From: Hippopus hippopus
Taxonomy: Eukaryota; Mollusca; Bivalvia; Cardiida; Cardiidae
NCBI GenBank assembly: GCA_946811185.2
Contig: OX328096.1
Span: forward strand, 22,075,881-22,139,880
Length of the DNA stretch: 64,000 nt
Direction of reading: 5' to 3'
Shown: positions 20,492 through 30,618 of the stretch, piece by piece
Layout: each line of letters opens with the position of its first letter
Numbering within the stretch: the first letter of the stretch is position 1
Translations under genes and position numbers: made by a program
Notes under the pieces: generated by a model
What the model saw: the letters and a program-made list of their open reading frames with translations, nothing else
Databases searched by the model: none
Told to the model about the DNA's origin: nothing

Positions 20492-21922
20492 AGGAAAAAT
20501 CACCGCGTCTTTCTCCTGTTGTTGTTATTGTACATACCTCGGTTGACAGAAGAGAGAACATTTCGGAATTTCGATACATGCCAGGAAAGGTCAGCCGATA
20601 TAATCGTCGTTTGGTTCATAAAGGCCGCGTAAGTTTAGACACAGGAATTTGACATTCTATAATGAAAAAATATTATTAAGTAAGAAAAAAATATTCCCCT
20701 ATATATAAAGAAACACAAGGAATGCAACGCCTCGATTACCGGCGACAACACAAAAATGCCCTACCCACCCAAAAGCACCAACGAAACGAAGAGTGATCAC
20801 AAGTTCCTTTACCCTAGTAACGGATAACACCAAAATGTACCTGTGACATCCAGCGATCCTTAAGTAGACACCTTTTCACCGGAGATATCCGTCATTTTTT
20901 ACTGCTTTTTTGACAATTACAAGCCATCGAGGAAGCCATTCGCTGACGTCACTACATTATGCCCGCAGTAAATGTTGTGGCTGAGTGGTATGTGTATTCT
21001 CCGGCCCCACTCGAAAAATGAGCTAGAATTTTCCCGGCCCCTACGGCCCCCGTGATAGAGTAGAAAAGACTTTGAGGAAAAGCATAAAATGCTGGTAACC
21101 ATCAGTTTTTCTTTTCCCACTATGTTTTCTAAAGGCTTCTTCCTCATGGTCGTGAAAACCATGGATTGTTTGTTAATTTGTTGATATTTTCATTTCCGTG
21201 CTTCACGAAAAATGATCAGTCGAATAAGGCTAATGTCAAAAGAGTTACGTCCCCTGATGGGTTTTTCCCTATTCATACAAGTGAAATATCCTTCTTTAAA
21301 AAAAGAATATCGACAAACATTTTTGCTAGTTATCTCAAGAAAAATATGTAGTATCATGCGATGCACATAAATATATTTTAAAATGAAAATAAATATGAAA
21401 ACGAAAGTAATATTATCTGCAGGCCTTAAAAAATAGTGACGTCAGCGAATGGCTTCCTCGATGGCTTGTAATTGTCAAAAAAGCAGTAAAAAATGACGGA
21501 TATCTCCGGTGAAAAGGTGTCTACTTAAGGATCGCTGGATGTCATAGATACATTTTGGTGTTATCTGTTACTAGGGTAAAGGAAATTGTGATCACTCTTC
21601 GTTTCGTTGGTGCTTTTGGGTGGGTAGGGCATTTTTGTGTTGCCGCCGGTAATCGAGGCGTTGCATTCCTTGTGTTTCTTTATATATAGGGAAATATTTT
21701 TTTCTTATTTAATCATATTTTTTCATTATAGAATGTTAAATTCCTGTGGTTTAGATAAAGCAGCCAAGTTATTCGCCATTTAGGTATCCCAAAGGTCTAT
21801 GAACAAATGTTATTTCATAACAGCTTTACACGGAGTATTATCCAGTAACATTCCACCACTTCATGTACAAATACGTTTTCATGCCAAATGGCTTACATAA
21901 AAATTCCCTTTACCATATACTG
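20492..21922 (+). mobile_element. Long-TIR (foldback) element in arm A
   Basis: This 1.43-kb stretch is absent from arm B, where sequence matching ...ccgagagt and ggaattgtctgg is contiguous. Inside are two inverted arms of about 320 bases, 20633-20956 and 21436-21755, nearly identical (for instance gcctcgattaccggcg and its complement). A 480-base loop contains a decayed family A copy (21056-21177). No transposase frame was found. The inner arm ends share gctgacgtcact. Confidence 0.75.
21056..21177 (-). repeat. Family A MITE fragment in foldback loop
   Basis: aaaatgctggtaaccatcag, ggcttcttcctcatggtcgt, gattgtttgttaa. Confidence 0.65.
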
Positions 21923-22095
21923 GAATTGTCTGGAAAAACATCGTATTGTGCGTAGAACTACCATCAATTGAGACATCAATTTCAACATTTTCAACTGATC
22001 TTGAGGATTTCATCTATCCATTGTGGATTGAACAGCAAGCAGAAATTACCTTGAAGTTGAATACGTTCTACTGTTGGACCCCTACCTCAATAATT

Positions 22096-22294
22096 GGCAT
22101 GCAACAGGCGAAAAGGGGCATTCGGACATCTGCGTAAAGTGCAGTTTTATGTTTTGCGCAAGTCTACTGTAGCACAAAATCTAATGAAAACGTAAAGTGT
22201 CGTCTCGGATTAGTCTGCGCGGACTGCGCAGGCTGATCCGAGACGACACTTTACGCAAATGTCCGAAAGCCCCTTTTCGTATGTTGCAGACCAT
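22096..22294 (+). repeat. Family B element, first hairpin deleted
   Basis: tggcatgcaacaggcgaaaa start, gcgcaagtctactgtagcac middle, second hairpin complete, tatgttgcagaccatta end. Absent from arm B. Confidence 0.8.
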
Positions 22295-22555
22295 TACTAT
22301 GGTAGGCATACTTAAAATTTGTTGAGAGGCTGAGGGCCCACCTCAGACAAGAGCAGAGATGAACCATGCTTCTTGATCACGGTCGTTGGGTTTGGGTTTG
22401 TTTAAAAATTGATTGAGAAGCGTTCTAAGAGTCGTAAATCAGTACATTAGAGTGCAGTCGCCCTTATACAAGCATTTTCAGACATTTTCACCTTGTACAG
22501 CCGAACTCTACGCATGCTATAACTTTAAACTACGTAGAAAATACTTTATAATCAT

Positions 22556-22785
22556 TTAACTCTTTACCAGGCAAAAAAAAAATCAGACTTGTTTCAATTG
22601 ACAGCATTTGCAGACAACGAATTGATTACGGCTCAAAGTATGCGCTTTCTCTCTTAAAGCTTTAGAAAACATTTTGGTTCCTGAAAGAAGAAAATGCTAG
22701 TCACCAACATTTTTTTCTTTTCTCACAGTGTTTTTGAAAGCCCTTTCTTGTTAAGGTTGTTAAAGCACGGGATTGTTCGGTAAAA
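22556..22785 (-). repeat. Family A MITE
   Basis: ttaactctttaccaggcaaa start; worn hairpin; ggattgttcggtaaaa end. Absent from arm B. Confidence 0.78.
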
Positions 22786-22894
22786 AAAAAATCTTTTTAA
22801 AGAGGCATTTTTAGACATTTCCACCTTGTATCAAAACATATGGGTCTTGTAAAACGCTGATGATTATTAGGCCTACTAATTGTTTTTTTTTTTA

Positions 22895-23048
22895 TAACCC
22901 CCGCAGAACAAATGTTTTCGGGGGTATACTGGAATCAGCCTGTCTGTCCGTTTGTCCGTCCGTGTGTCCGTCTGTGTACAAATAATTGCCTGTTTCTGTC
23001 AAAGCGCTGGCGGGGGTATTAAGTTACATTCAGTGACAGCTCTAGTTT
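22895..23048 (+). repeat. Insertion with CCCCCGC ends
   Basis: aacccccgcagaacaaatg start, TGTCCG-rich middle, gctggcgggggtatta then a ttcagtgacagctctagtt end. It interrupts the first unit of the tandem repeat that follows. Confidence 0.55.
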
Positions 23049-23395
23049 TCTCTGCAAGCGTAGGGATACTGGACCGTTACCTTCAGTGATACCCTGCTGT
23101 TGTGCCTTAGTATTTTCAACAATTTTCACCTTGTATCAAAAGGTCTTGTAAAATACTGATAATAATTACCAATTGTTTTTTTTTGCAAGAATAGAGATAC
23201 TGGACCGTTACCTTCAGTGGAACCTTGCTGTTGTGTTGTGCCTTAGCATTTTCAACCATTTTCACCTTGTATCAAAAGGTCTTGTAAAATACTGATAATA
23301 ATTACCAATTGTTTTTTTCTGCAAGAGTAGAGATACTGTACCGTTACCTTCAGTGGAACCTTGCTGTTGTGGCGTTTGAATGACGGGATGGTCGT
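23049..23395 (+). repeat. Tandem repeat, ~133-base period
   Basis: gatactg-accgttaccttcag recurs at 23065, 23196 and 23332, with the linking block ccttgtatcaaaaggtcttg conserved. A first, partial unit lies before the insertion at 22805-22895. Arm B (31090-31150) has only one unit, so the expansion happened in arm A. Confidence 0.8.
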
Positions 23396-23711
23396 TTTGT
23401 GGTCAGGAACGCGGTCAAGAACAAATATGACGTCACCTCACTTATTTGAATACGATCCCACACAGGCCTAATCGACGCTTGCTATTTATCATGCGACATT
23501 CCGACAAGCCTTTAAGAAATTCTACCCCAAAAGTTAATAATACCTTAGGAGGCTACATGTCACTTAAATGAAATTTACTGATCGTTTTTGCAAAATTTTG
23601 TCTAACTAAAGACAGAAATAAAACATTTTAAGTTTGTTGTGATAAAAATTCTGAATAGCTCCTTTAAAATCGTCCGCTGCCATTTTGTTCCAAGAAGTAA
23701 GGGGTTATTTA

Positions 23712-24142
23712 AAACCCTTTACCAAACATTTCCAAATTTTAATCACCAGATTAAGAAACGGGTTTTCGAAAGTATTTTAGTCAGCATTTCCTCCTTTTCC
23801 CACAGTTTTTTTTTTTTTTTTTTTCTATCCTTTACATAACAAACCTATCATTTCAGCCTCATTTGTGGATTAAGATCTTAAGATTTACGAAACGACAAAA
23901 TTCTGGAGATCTTAAGATTTACGAAAGGACAAAATTTTGGGCATAACCAAATTGAAAATATTGGCAGACGACAAATTCAACGTAGCACAAATGATGATTT
24001 CCGTCTTTGATAGGGTAGAAAATATTTTTGGAAAAGAAGAAAATGCTGGTTACCACCATTTTCTCCTTTTCCCACAATGTTTACAAAAGCCTCCTTCAGC
24101 AGGGTCTTTAAAACTTGGGATTGTGGTAAAGGGTCAATTTGA
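23712..24142. repeat. Pair of family A MITEs in opposite orientation
   Basis: A plus copy (aaaccctttaccaaacatt, 23712-23870) with a poly-T expansion in the hairpin, then a minus copy (23882-24142) whose start is duplicated in tandem (agatttacgaaacgacaaaa twice). Both are missing from arm B. Confidence 0.75.
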
Positions 24143-24369
24143 CCTCTGCATTTTTCTGTTTTTTTTTTTCAAAATGGACAGATCTATGGTATTGTAACTT
24201 GGTAAAGGTTAAGAACGTAATGTAGCATGTATATACGAGTACATTTTTTGTACACTCTATTTACATTTCTTATGTCATTTCGTACCAAGCCTGTTTCTCT
24301 TTTTTTTTTAGGTCACGAAATTTTGGGATTTTTCAAACCGATTTTTTAACTATAACTAACTGCAAGATA

Positions 24370-24641
24370 TTATATGGCTTGCATCACGCAAAAAGGGGCA
24401 TTCGGGCATTTGCGTAAAGTGTCGTCTCGGATCAGCCTGCGCAGTCCGCGCAGGCTAATTCGAGACTACACTTTACGACTACATTAGGTTTTGTGCTACA
24501 GTAGACTTGCGCAAAACAGAAAATTGCATAAAAACGGAAAGTGTCGTTTCGGATCAGCCTGCGTGGACTGGGCAGGCTGATCCGAAACGACACTTTACGC
24601 AGATGTCCGCATACTCCTTTTCGAGCGTTGCAGGCCATAAA
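24370..24641 (+). repeat. Family B element, complete
   Basis: About 270 bp between TA dinucleotides: tggcttgcatcacgc start, two separate hairpins (aaagtgtcgtctcggatcag and aaagtgtcgtttcggatcag with their partners), the linking gcgcaaaacag block, and a gttgcaggcca end. Arm B has the uninterrupted flank (gcaaaaaaatcacaaaataa). Confidence 0.85.
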
Positions 24642-24735
24642 ATAATAATTAAGGCCCGGCTGTGGATTGTTTGGAGTGAAAAAACGCAGTTACATTTAAA
24701 GCGTATCTATAGGTGATCGGCGAAATATTGAATGA

Positions 24736-24956
24736 ATTATGCCAGTTTAACGCCGCTTTCAACTCTCTTCCACTCATTACATAGAAAGATGATTTATTCG
24801 CAGGTGTCACTGGAATTCACAGGGTTTCAGAGGTGTCTTCACCGAGTACACTCCCACAGCCTTGATTGGGGATCGAACCCAGAGCCTCAGGGTTTTAAAT
24901 CCGACACTTTCACCACAGAGGCACACAGGACCGCCTGGTCAGCATACATGTGAGCC
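24736..24956 (-). repeat. SINE-3 (tRNA-derived)
   Basis: ttaacgccgctttcaactc tail and, on the minus strand, a B-box-like GGGTTCGATCCCC near the head. It is part of the inverted duplication: its partner is 29437-29640. Confidence 0.75.
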
Positions 24957-24979
24957 GCTCTCTGTGAAGAGGGGGTTCG

Positions 24980-25436
24980 ATGTATCTGCAAAATGTATCG
25001 ATCACTGGTCAGCCTGCGTAGTACGTGCAGGCTGACCTGAGTCGAAACTGTTTTCTATTGATCAATTTTCTGCATGTCGAAGGACCATTCTACCTCCATT
25101 ATCTAGTCGGTCGTTAAATAGATCATATGGATCACATAATTACATAAAGACTTGTTTGGTATAGTGTATCACGGAGATGCATTATTTTAACCCTTTCCCA
25201 AACAATCCCTGGTTTTAACGACCCTGAGAAAGAAGCCTTCTGAAAACATTGTGGGAAAAGGAGAAAATGCTGGTAACCAGCATTTTCACCTTTTCCCACA
25301 ATGTTTTCTTCCCTTCCCAAAACAAATTTCAATTTTTGAGTCACATTTATTTTGTCGTCTGCAAATGCTTCCAATTTGGACTAGTCTAAAATTATGTTGT
25401 TTGGTAAAGAGTTAAATCCCCTTTTGCAAGAGCATG
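24980..25436 (+). repeat. Family C element split by a family A MITE
   Basis: gtcagcctgcgtagtacgtg palindrome, tctgcatgtcgaaggacca, acggagatgcattat, then the MITE 25188-25416, then atccccttttgcaagagcat. The join restores the gcattaaatcccctttt end seen at 37942. Confidence 0.82.
25188..25416 (+). repeat. Family A MITE, complete, inserted at a TTAA
   Basis: ttaaccctttcccaaacaat start, perfect-looking hairpin with ctggtaaccag tip, tttggtaaagagttaa end; TTAA on both sides. Confidence 0.9.
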
Positions 25437-25800
25437 GGTCATATACTGTAAAACCGGAAATGTTCGCGACGTGAAAATCTTCGCGGTTTTCGCGTATTGA
25501 TTTAAAAAAAAAAAACGCGAAGGTATCCGCCACCGTAAATTTAAGCTAGACTACGGTATATTTTAACTTTATACCGGGTCATGTGGGAACGACTGACAGG
25601 GACCCTTGTCGACATCAAACAGTGTATTTTTTCATCAAAGTCGACAAGAATACCAGTCTACTGTCAATTTAAAAAATTTAAACACGTTTCATCGAAGTGA
25701 AAATGGGGGTGTGTTAAACTGAATGATATTGATAATAGTTCTCGCGGAAATAGGTCTGTATTTTGTCATTCGCAAAATTTTAGACCCGCAATAATATCCA
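25437..25800 (+). repeat. Dispersed CGCG-rich element
   Basis: Starts TACTGTAAAACCGGAAAT, followed by repeated ttcgcg/cgcgaa blocks (attcgcgg, cgcgtatt, acgcgaag), and ends in ttcgcaaaattttagacccg before TTAA. I know this start from dispersed repeats of several marine invertebrates. It is CpG-rich compared with the surroundings. No frame. Confidence 0.5.
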
Positions 25801-25802
25801 CT

Positions 25803-26013
25803 TTAACTCTTTCAGCACCAAATAAATAAACTCGACCTCTTTCGACGGCTCTAAATACAATCCATTGAAACTTACAAAGTTTTTGATTGTATAGGCTTTT
25901 CTACACAAGCGGACGGTATAGATCAAAGATCAGACTGCACTTTCTGTGCAGTCTGATCTTGATCTATGCCGTCCGCAAAAGTCACTGTTTTCGCCTATGG
26001 CGCCGAAAGGGTA
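25803..26013 (+). repeat. Family D variant
   Basis: ttaactctttcagcaccaaa start, gatcagactgcactttctgt palindrome, tatggcgccgaaagggtaa end; TTAA-type ends again. Confidence 0.75.
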
Positions 26014-26034
26014 AGCAGTATGTATAATATAAGA

Positions 26035-26375
26035 TAATATTCAAATACACACTCGATTGCTCATTTCCTTACTTACTCTCCGCAAAAACGAATTCGGGTA
26101 TTTTTTCACTTTCAGTATCAGTTTCTCCTCGGCCGATGTCCTGCAAGGTACACTGGTAAAGTTTAGGATCCGTAACTTGGAAGTCCCAAGTCCAGGGTCA
26201 AATTCTAACTCCAAGTACTGGGACTTTCGTGGGATTGTCCTTGGGCACGACGCTTCAGAGCCCCAGCCTAGTACTTGTGAATTTCAAGATATACATGGGC
26301 ATGTAAGCTTTCGCCGTAATATGACTGAAATAATGCCGAAAGCGGCATAGAAAACCCGATCAATCAATCAATCAA
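26035..26375 (+). repeat. SINE-3-like element, plus strand, in arm A
   Basis: gtacactggtaaagtttagg (head), agggtcaaattctaact (worn B box), gtccttgggcacgacgcttc, tgactgaaataatgccgaaa and an AATC tail. Partner of 29110-29325 in arm B. Confidence 0.7.
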
Positions 26376-26409
26376 TACATGGGTTAAAATACGTGCGTGA
26401 CTTTCAACG

Positions 26410-26622
26410 TACCCTTTATCAAATAATCCCGAGTTTTAACGGCAGTAGGAAAAACGGCTTTTGAAAACTTTGTGAGAAAGGAGAAAATGCTGGTAACCAG
26501 CATTTTCTCATTTCCCCACAATGTTTCCTACAATTTCTGATAAAAATCCCATCAGTTTATTTGTCGTCTGCAAATGCGTTGAATTTTGACTAGTCTAAGA
26601 ATTTGTCGTTTTGGTTAAAGTA
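26410..26622 (+). repeat. Family A MITE
   Basis: accctttatcaaataatccc start, good hairpin, cgttttggttaaagtaa end. Confidence 0.82.
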
Positions 26623-26633
26623 ACCATAAAGCC

Positions 26634-26998
26634 CAAAAGTAAACAAAGCGGGTGTTTAAATGCATTTGAATTTATATCATACCATTTAAAAGTATGGAAA
26701 TTATTGTGAAGATGACAATTTGTCATTGTACGGCCGGTCCAAGTGTTAGTTGCTGACAAAGAAAGTAATTTCAAAACTGGGTTAAAACCTACCAGGTATA
26801 CCCCAGCTGTATCTTTTGTGTACTTTTTTGCCTGATTTTAAAATTATTTTTCTTTCTGCCAGCGACTAACATATGACCCGATCACATGATAACAGACTGT
26901 CATCTCCACAGTATCTTTCATACTTTTACATGGTATGATCTAAATTTAAATGTATTATGACACCTGCTTTGATATTTTGGCCTTTACTGGGTCTTTAA
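26634..26998 (+). mobile_element. 365-bp foldback element
   Basis: The left part (cccaaaagtaaacaaagcgg...) matches the reverse complement of the right part over about 100-160 bases, including ttatatcatacca-tt-aaaagtatg and aagatgaca. The loop is AT-rich with no frame. Ends are CCCA...TGGG. No target duplication is evident. Confidence 0.65.
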
Positions 26999-27101
26999 GA
27001 GTTATGTCTTTTCTATAGCTCTACGACGTACCATTGGCAATTTTCCAGTTATTGTTGGTCTCAGAGACCTCAAAAGTTACATGTAGCCTTCTAAAGTATT
27101 A

Positions 27102-27260
27102 TTAAATCTTTGGAAAGCATTTGCGTACGAAATGATGGAATTTGTCTAACAAAGGCTAGAAAACAATGTGGGAATAGGAGAAAATATTGGTTACCAGCAT
27201 TTTCTTTTTTCCAATTATGTTTTCAATCTTCTCAAGGGATTCTTTAGTAAAGAGTTAAAC
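27102..27260 (-). repeat. Family A MITE, start missing
   Basis: ggaaagcatttgcgtacgaa, hairpin, attctttagtaaagagttaa. Confidence 0.72.
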
Positions 27261-27458
27261 AATTAGCCTACTAAGAATAACTTTCGTTTCCTTTTACAGA
27301 AAACGTAGATCAAGATCGTACGACACACAATATGCAGTCTGATCTTTGATGTACAATTTCAGTCCTTAAATGAGATATATTGTAAAAAAGAGACATTAAA
27401 AATTAATTTTTCATTTAGTTTTTTCTTTTTTTTTTTTTTTGTCTTACTATGCCTTTTT

Positions 27459-27660
27459 AACCCTTAGGCTGCTATGCACGACTTACAGTGCTTTAGCGGA
27501 CAGCGCAGATCAGTATGTGCAGTCTGATCTTGATTCTAAACAGTCAGACAAGAAAATACCCCCCCCCCCAAAAAAAAAACCACTTTGAAATAGCAATATT
27601 TAGGTTTTTTACTATCGACTTAAAATTTTCATTTTAGTTATACAGCAGGTTGTGGATTAA
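27459..27660 (+). repeat. Family D element
   Basis: ttaacccttaggctgctatg start, half-lost palindrome (cagatcagtatgtgcagtct), C-run expansion, cagcaggttgtggattaa end. Confidence 0.75.
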
Positions 27661-27680
27661 TATGCTCGGACACGCATTAA

Positions 27681-27888
27681 CTTTTAGACTGCTCAGCGCG
27701 ACTCACTGACCGTTTGCGGACAGTGTAGATCAAGATCAGACTGCACAGAACGTGCAGTCTGATCTTGGATCTACACTGTCCGATATGGAGATATTCCTCC
27801 GCCCCAAATAACTTTGAAATAGCAACCTTTTGGTTTTTACTATCGACTGGAAGGTATTATTTAACTTAAACAGCGGGGTAAGGGTTAA
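27681..27888 (+). repeat. Family D element
   Basis: cattaacttttagactgctc start, gatcagactgcacagaacgt palindrome, tttactatcgact, ggggtaagggttaa end. Confidence 0.82.
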
Positions 27889-28052
27889 CTCTTTCATGCA
27901 GCATTCAACCGCATTTTCATCCTTAACTTGCTAAATATGTCAAATGAGACCGCTAAGCTATTAGTAAATATATAAAAAATTGCTATTTCGAAGTATTTTT
28001 ATTGGGGGGGGGGGGGAAAGAATGTCTCCTTATCGGACAGTGTAGATCAAAG
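27885..28052 (-). repeat. Family D element, partial, abutting the previous one
   Basis: ttaactctttcatgcagcat start, aaaattgctatttcgaagta, ending inside the palindrome at gatcagactgca, where a family A fragment (28058-28110) joins. Confidence 0.7.
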
Positions 28053-28207
28053 ATCAGACTGCAAATTGGACAAGTTTTAAGTTTTTTTGTCATCTGATAA
28101 AGTGGTAAGGTGCAGCAGAGGGGGTTCCCACCATAATTTGAGGTATATTGCTATTGTTTGTCGTCATAAGGAGACAAATACATCGTGACAGTTGTATGTT
28201 GTTCAGC

Positions 28208-28421
28208 TAAACCCTTAGGCTGCTAAGCGCGACTTAATGACCATTTGCGGACAGTGTAGATCCAGATCAGACTGCACAGAACGTGCAGTCTGATCTTGGA
28301 TCTACACAGTCCGATAAAGAGATATTTTTTTTCCCCAAAATAGCTTTGAAATAGTAAAAATTTGGGTTTTTACTATCGGCTTGAAAGTTTCATTTCTATT
28401 ATTTAGCAAGTTAAGGAGTTA
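28208..28421 (+). repeat. Family D element
   Basis: taaacccttaggctgctaag start, gatcagactgcacagaacgt palindrome, agcaagttaaggagttaa end. Confidence 0.83.
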
Positions 28422-28462
28422 AGAAAAAACTCAATATCCTTTCCTTGACTCTTTACAAAACA

Positions 28463-28728
28463 CTGATTGATTGACTTTGCGTTTATTTATCGTCGCTACC
28501 GGTTACCCATATGGGCGACGCCCCCTGAAGACTGTTGGTTCTGTTATGGGGGACAGTGCAAGATACAGGGCGAAGCACCGTCACACGGGACCTCGGTTTA
28601 ACGACTCATCCGAAAGACCATATAAAAGTAACTTTAGATAGCTGTTGGGCTCGAACGCACACCCTTAAGTGACCCAAGACTTGATGTTTACAAGTCCTAA
28701 GCTCTACCAGTTGAACTATGCGGGCTGA
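28463..28728 (-). repeat. SINE-2 (tRNA-derived)
   Basis: On the minus strand it starts cagcccgcatagttcaactgg (A box) and has GTTCGAGCCC (B box). It ends with a GATT tail (tgattgattgact on the plus strand). Confidence 0.8.
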
Positions 28729-28730
28729 TC

Positions 28731-29105
28731 ATTTTACCAGACGACAAAATTTTTGAGTCCTCCATACCGAAAGTGTCTGCAGACGGAAAAAAATGAATGT
28801 GGCCAAAATGATCGAAATTGCCTTTGAAAGGGGAAAATGTAAGAAAAGGACAAAAATGCTGGTTAACATATGCTGGTTGATTGTGCTTCAAGTGATTGGA
28901 TTTGTCTTAAAAGAAACACTGTGGAAAAAGGAGAAAATACTGGCCACCATGTGCTGGTTGACTGTGCTTCAAGTAATCGAATTTGCCCTTGCAGAGACAG
29001 AAAAAAATGTGGGGGAAAAGGAGAAAATGCTGGTTACCAGCATTTTCTGCTTTTCCAACATCTTTTTTCAAAAGCCCTCCCTCATACAATCGTTAAAACC
29101 TATGA
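28731..29105 (-). repeat. Family A MITE with internal duplication
   Basis: ttttaccagacgacaaaatt start. A block of about 100 bases (atgctggttga-tgtgcttcaa) is present twice before a final normal hairpin (28990-29060). Confidence 0.72.
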
Positions 29106-29109
29106 CTGA

Positions 29110-29325
29110 TAGATGGATGGATATTTTTACGCCACTTTCAAAATTATTTCTGTCATATCACAGCGACAGCTCACATTTTCATGTATGTCACTAGTACTAG
29201 GTGAGGGCTCTGAAATGTCTTGCCCAAGGGCACCCCTGGAAATTTTAATGTTTCGAGTGAGGATCGAACCTAGTTACGAATCCTACACTTTACCACTGAA
29301 CCTCGCTGAACAGCAGCCTGGGAGA
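29110..29325 (-). repeat. SINE-3
   Basis: ttacgccactttcaaaatta tail, tcttgcccaagggca, worn B-box aggatcgaaccta, tttaccactgaacctcgctg head. Confidence 0.75.
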
Positions 29326-29436
29326 AACTGATACAGAAAGCGAAAAATTACCTAAATTTGTATTTGCGGAAAGCATGAAGAGGAAATCGAGTGTGTATTT
29401 GAATGTATTATATACATGTATGTTGACAAGGCGATC

Positions 29437-29640
29437 CTGCGTGGTTAGTGAGTGTCGGATTTAAATCTTTCAGGTTCCAGGTTCGATCCCCACTCGAGGC
29501 TATAGGCTGTTCGGGAGAGTTTCCTTAGTCAAGACACCTCTGAAACCCTGTGAAACCCAGGATACACACAAATAGATCACTGAGCTGTCACTGCAATATG
29601 AATGAAACAGTACTGAAAGAGGCGTAAAACATATTTCAGG
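29437..29640 (+). repeat. SINE-3, plus strand
   Basis: cctgcgtggttagtgagtgt (A-box region), GGTTCGATCCCC (B box), tgaaacagtactgaaagagg tail region. Confidence 0.78.
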
Positions 29641-29775
29641 CAATATTTCGCCGATAACCTATAATTATGTACACGCCCCTTTTTCACTCAATATTTTTGT
29701 AAAAACAATCCACAGTCGGGCCTTCAATATTATTTTGTGATTTTTTTGCAATTAGTTATGGTTTAAAAATTCGAT

Positions 29776-30003
29776 TAACTATTTACCACACAGTCCCGAA
29801 TTATAACGATCCTGAGCAAAAAGCCTTTGAAAACATTGTGGGAAAAGGAGAAAATGTTGGTTACCAACATTTTCTCCTTTTTCCCACAATGTATTCTACC
29901 CTATCAAAGAGAGAAATTATCGTTTGAGTCACATTTATTTTGTCGTCTGCCAATGCTTTCAAATTGGACAAGTCTAAAATCTAGCTGTTTGGTAAAGAGT
30001 TAA
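29776..30003 (+). repeat. Family A MITE, complete, special to arm B
   Basis: ttaactatttaccacacagt start, long hairpin, tttggtaaagagttaa end. Arm A is uninterrupted at the matching position (about 24330). Confidence 0.88.
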
Positions 30004-30100
30004 AAAATCCCAAGATTCTGTGACCTCCAAAAAAGGCTTGGTAAGTAATGACATAAGAAGTGCAAATAGGGTATAAGAAAAGTGTATGTACATGCTATAT

Positions 30101-30618
30101 CATCTTCGCAAACCAAGGATACTAAGGTAGTACCCTTGGCCGCTCGCCTCTTTAAAAATCGAAGCTGCCGCTGCGCCATTTCATTGGATGCGATCAAAAC
30201 CCATCGCGTCCAATCAAACCATCCGTAACAAGAAATCTTTCGCAAAACAGAAAACAATAATGGCGGCGCCCGTCAAAAACGAAAGTTGTCGTGTTTGTGA
30301 CGAAAATTTGCCAAAAAAGAGTAGACGATCGATATTTAATGAGTTTTTTATATTTTACGATCAATTATGTGAAATATTAGGACGGGTTCCACAGCCAAAT
30401 GATTGCGAATCATCGTATGTCTGTTCGTCTTGTTTTGATGCATAGCCTAACAAATTTTATTACAAGCATTTTGATTGGTCAGAAATAACATCAGCGAAAG
30501 TTACGCAACTCGTGATATTCGATAGGTGGCGCAGCGGGAGTTTCAATTTTTATAGAGGCGAGCGGCCAAGGGTACGTAACGAACAAAGTGGAGTTAGTAT
30601 CCTTGGCTTGCGAAGATG
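30101..30618 (+). mobile_element. TIR element with 9-bp target duplication and captured ORF
   Basis: A 518-bp element with identical flanks ATGCTATAT at 30092-30100 and 30619-30627. The ends are CATCTTCGCAA-CCAAGGATAC on the left and its complement on the right. The terminal repeats extend about 80 bases (shared blocks gtacccttggccgctcgcct and gctgcgcca), with about 18 extra bases in the right arm. Inside is a GC-richer segment with an ATG in good context and a 61-residue frame. A 9-bp duplication with long TIRs suggests a Mutator-like (MULE) or Merlin-type element; no transposase is present. Arm A of the surrounding inverted duplication has the empty site at 24220-24228. Confidence 0.88.
30260..30445 (+). 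CDS. Small zinc-binding ORF carried by the 30101-30618 element
   Basis: 61 residues from an ATG in a strong context (caataATGGCG). An in-frame ATG at 30188 would add 24 residues. It reads MAAPVKNESCRVCDENLPKK, then SRRSIFNEFFIFYDQLCEIL and ends with YVCSSCFDA. Two C-x2-C pairs about 50 residues apart with an LCEILG helix between resemble a zinc-finger-associated (ZAD-like) domain found at the N-terminus of many invertebrate zinc-finger proteins. The frame stops right after the second pair, so it is either a complete mini-protein or the first exon of a captured gene whose donor was lost. The base composition is richer in GC than the surroundings. Confidence 0.55.
   Translation: MAAPVKNESCRVCDENLPKKSRRSIFNEFFIFYDQLCEILGRVPQPNDCESSYVCSSCFDA

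Larger units (their letters stand above)
19600..26375 (+). repeat. Arm A of a 13.6-kb inverted duplication
   Basis: Read left to right, this arm matches the reverse complement of 29105-33230 in the same order: 19600-20491 with 32250-33230, 21923-22095 with 31990-32200, 22295-22550 with 31330-31890, 23390-23712 with 30690-31090, 24210-24370 with 30030-30095, 24640-24964 with 29430-29700, and 26035-26375 with 29110-29430. Identity by eye is roughly 75-85%. Gaps in the alignment are transposon insertions special to this arm: 20492-21922, 22096-22294, 22556-22785, about 22900-23050, 23713-24200, 24370-24640 and 24965-26035. Confidence 0.82.

Noticed and set aside
23900..24000. Short direct repeats as a possible CRISPR-like array
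   Set aside because: Only two copies of a MITE start in tandem; eukaryotic context.
24507..24716. Open frames over the GCGCAGGCTGAT palindromes
   Set aside because: Frames follow family B hairpins on both strands; no coding signal.
28793..29194. 133-codon open frame on the plus strand
   Set aside because: It lies in a family A copy with an internal duplication and then a SINE; the sequence is hairpin-derived (GENAGYQHFLLF-type words).
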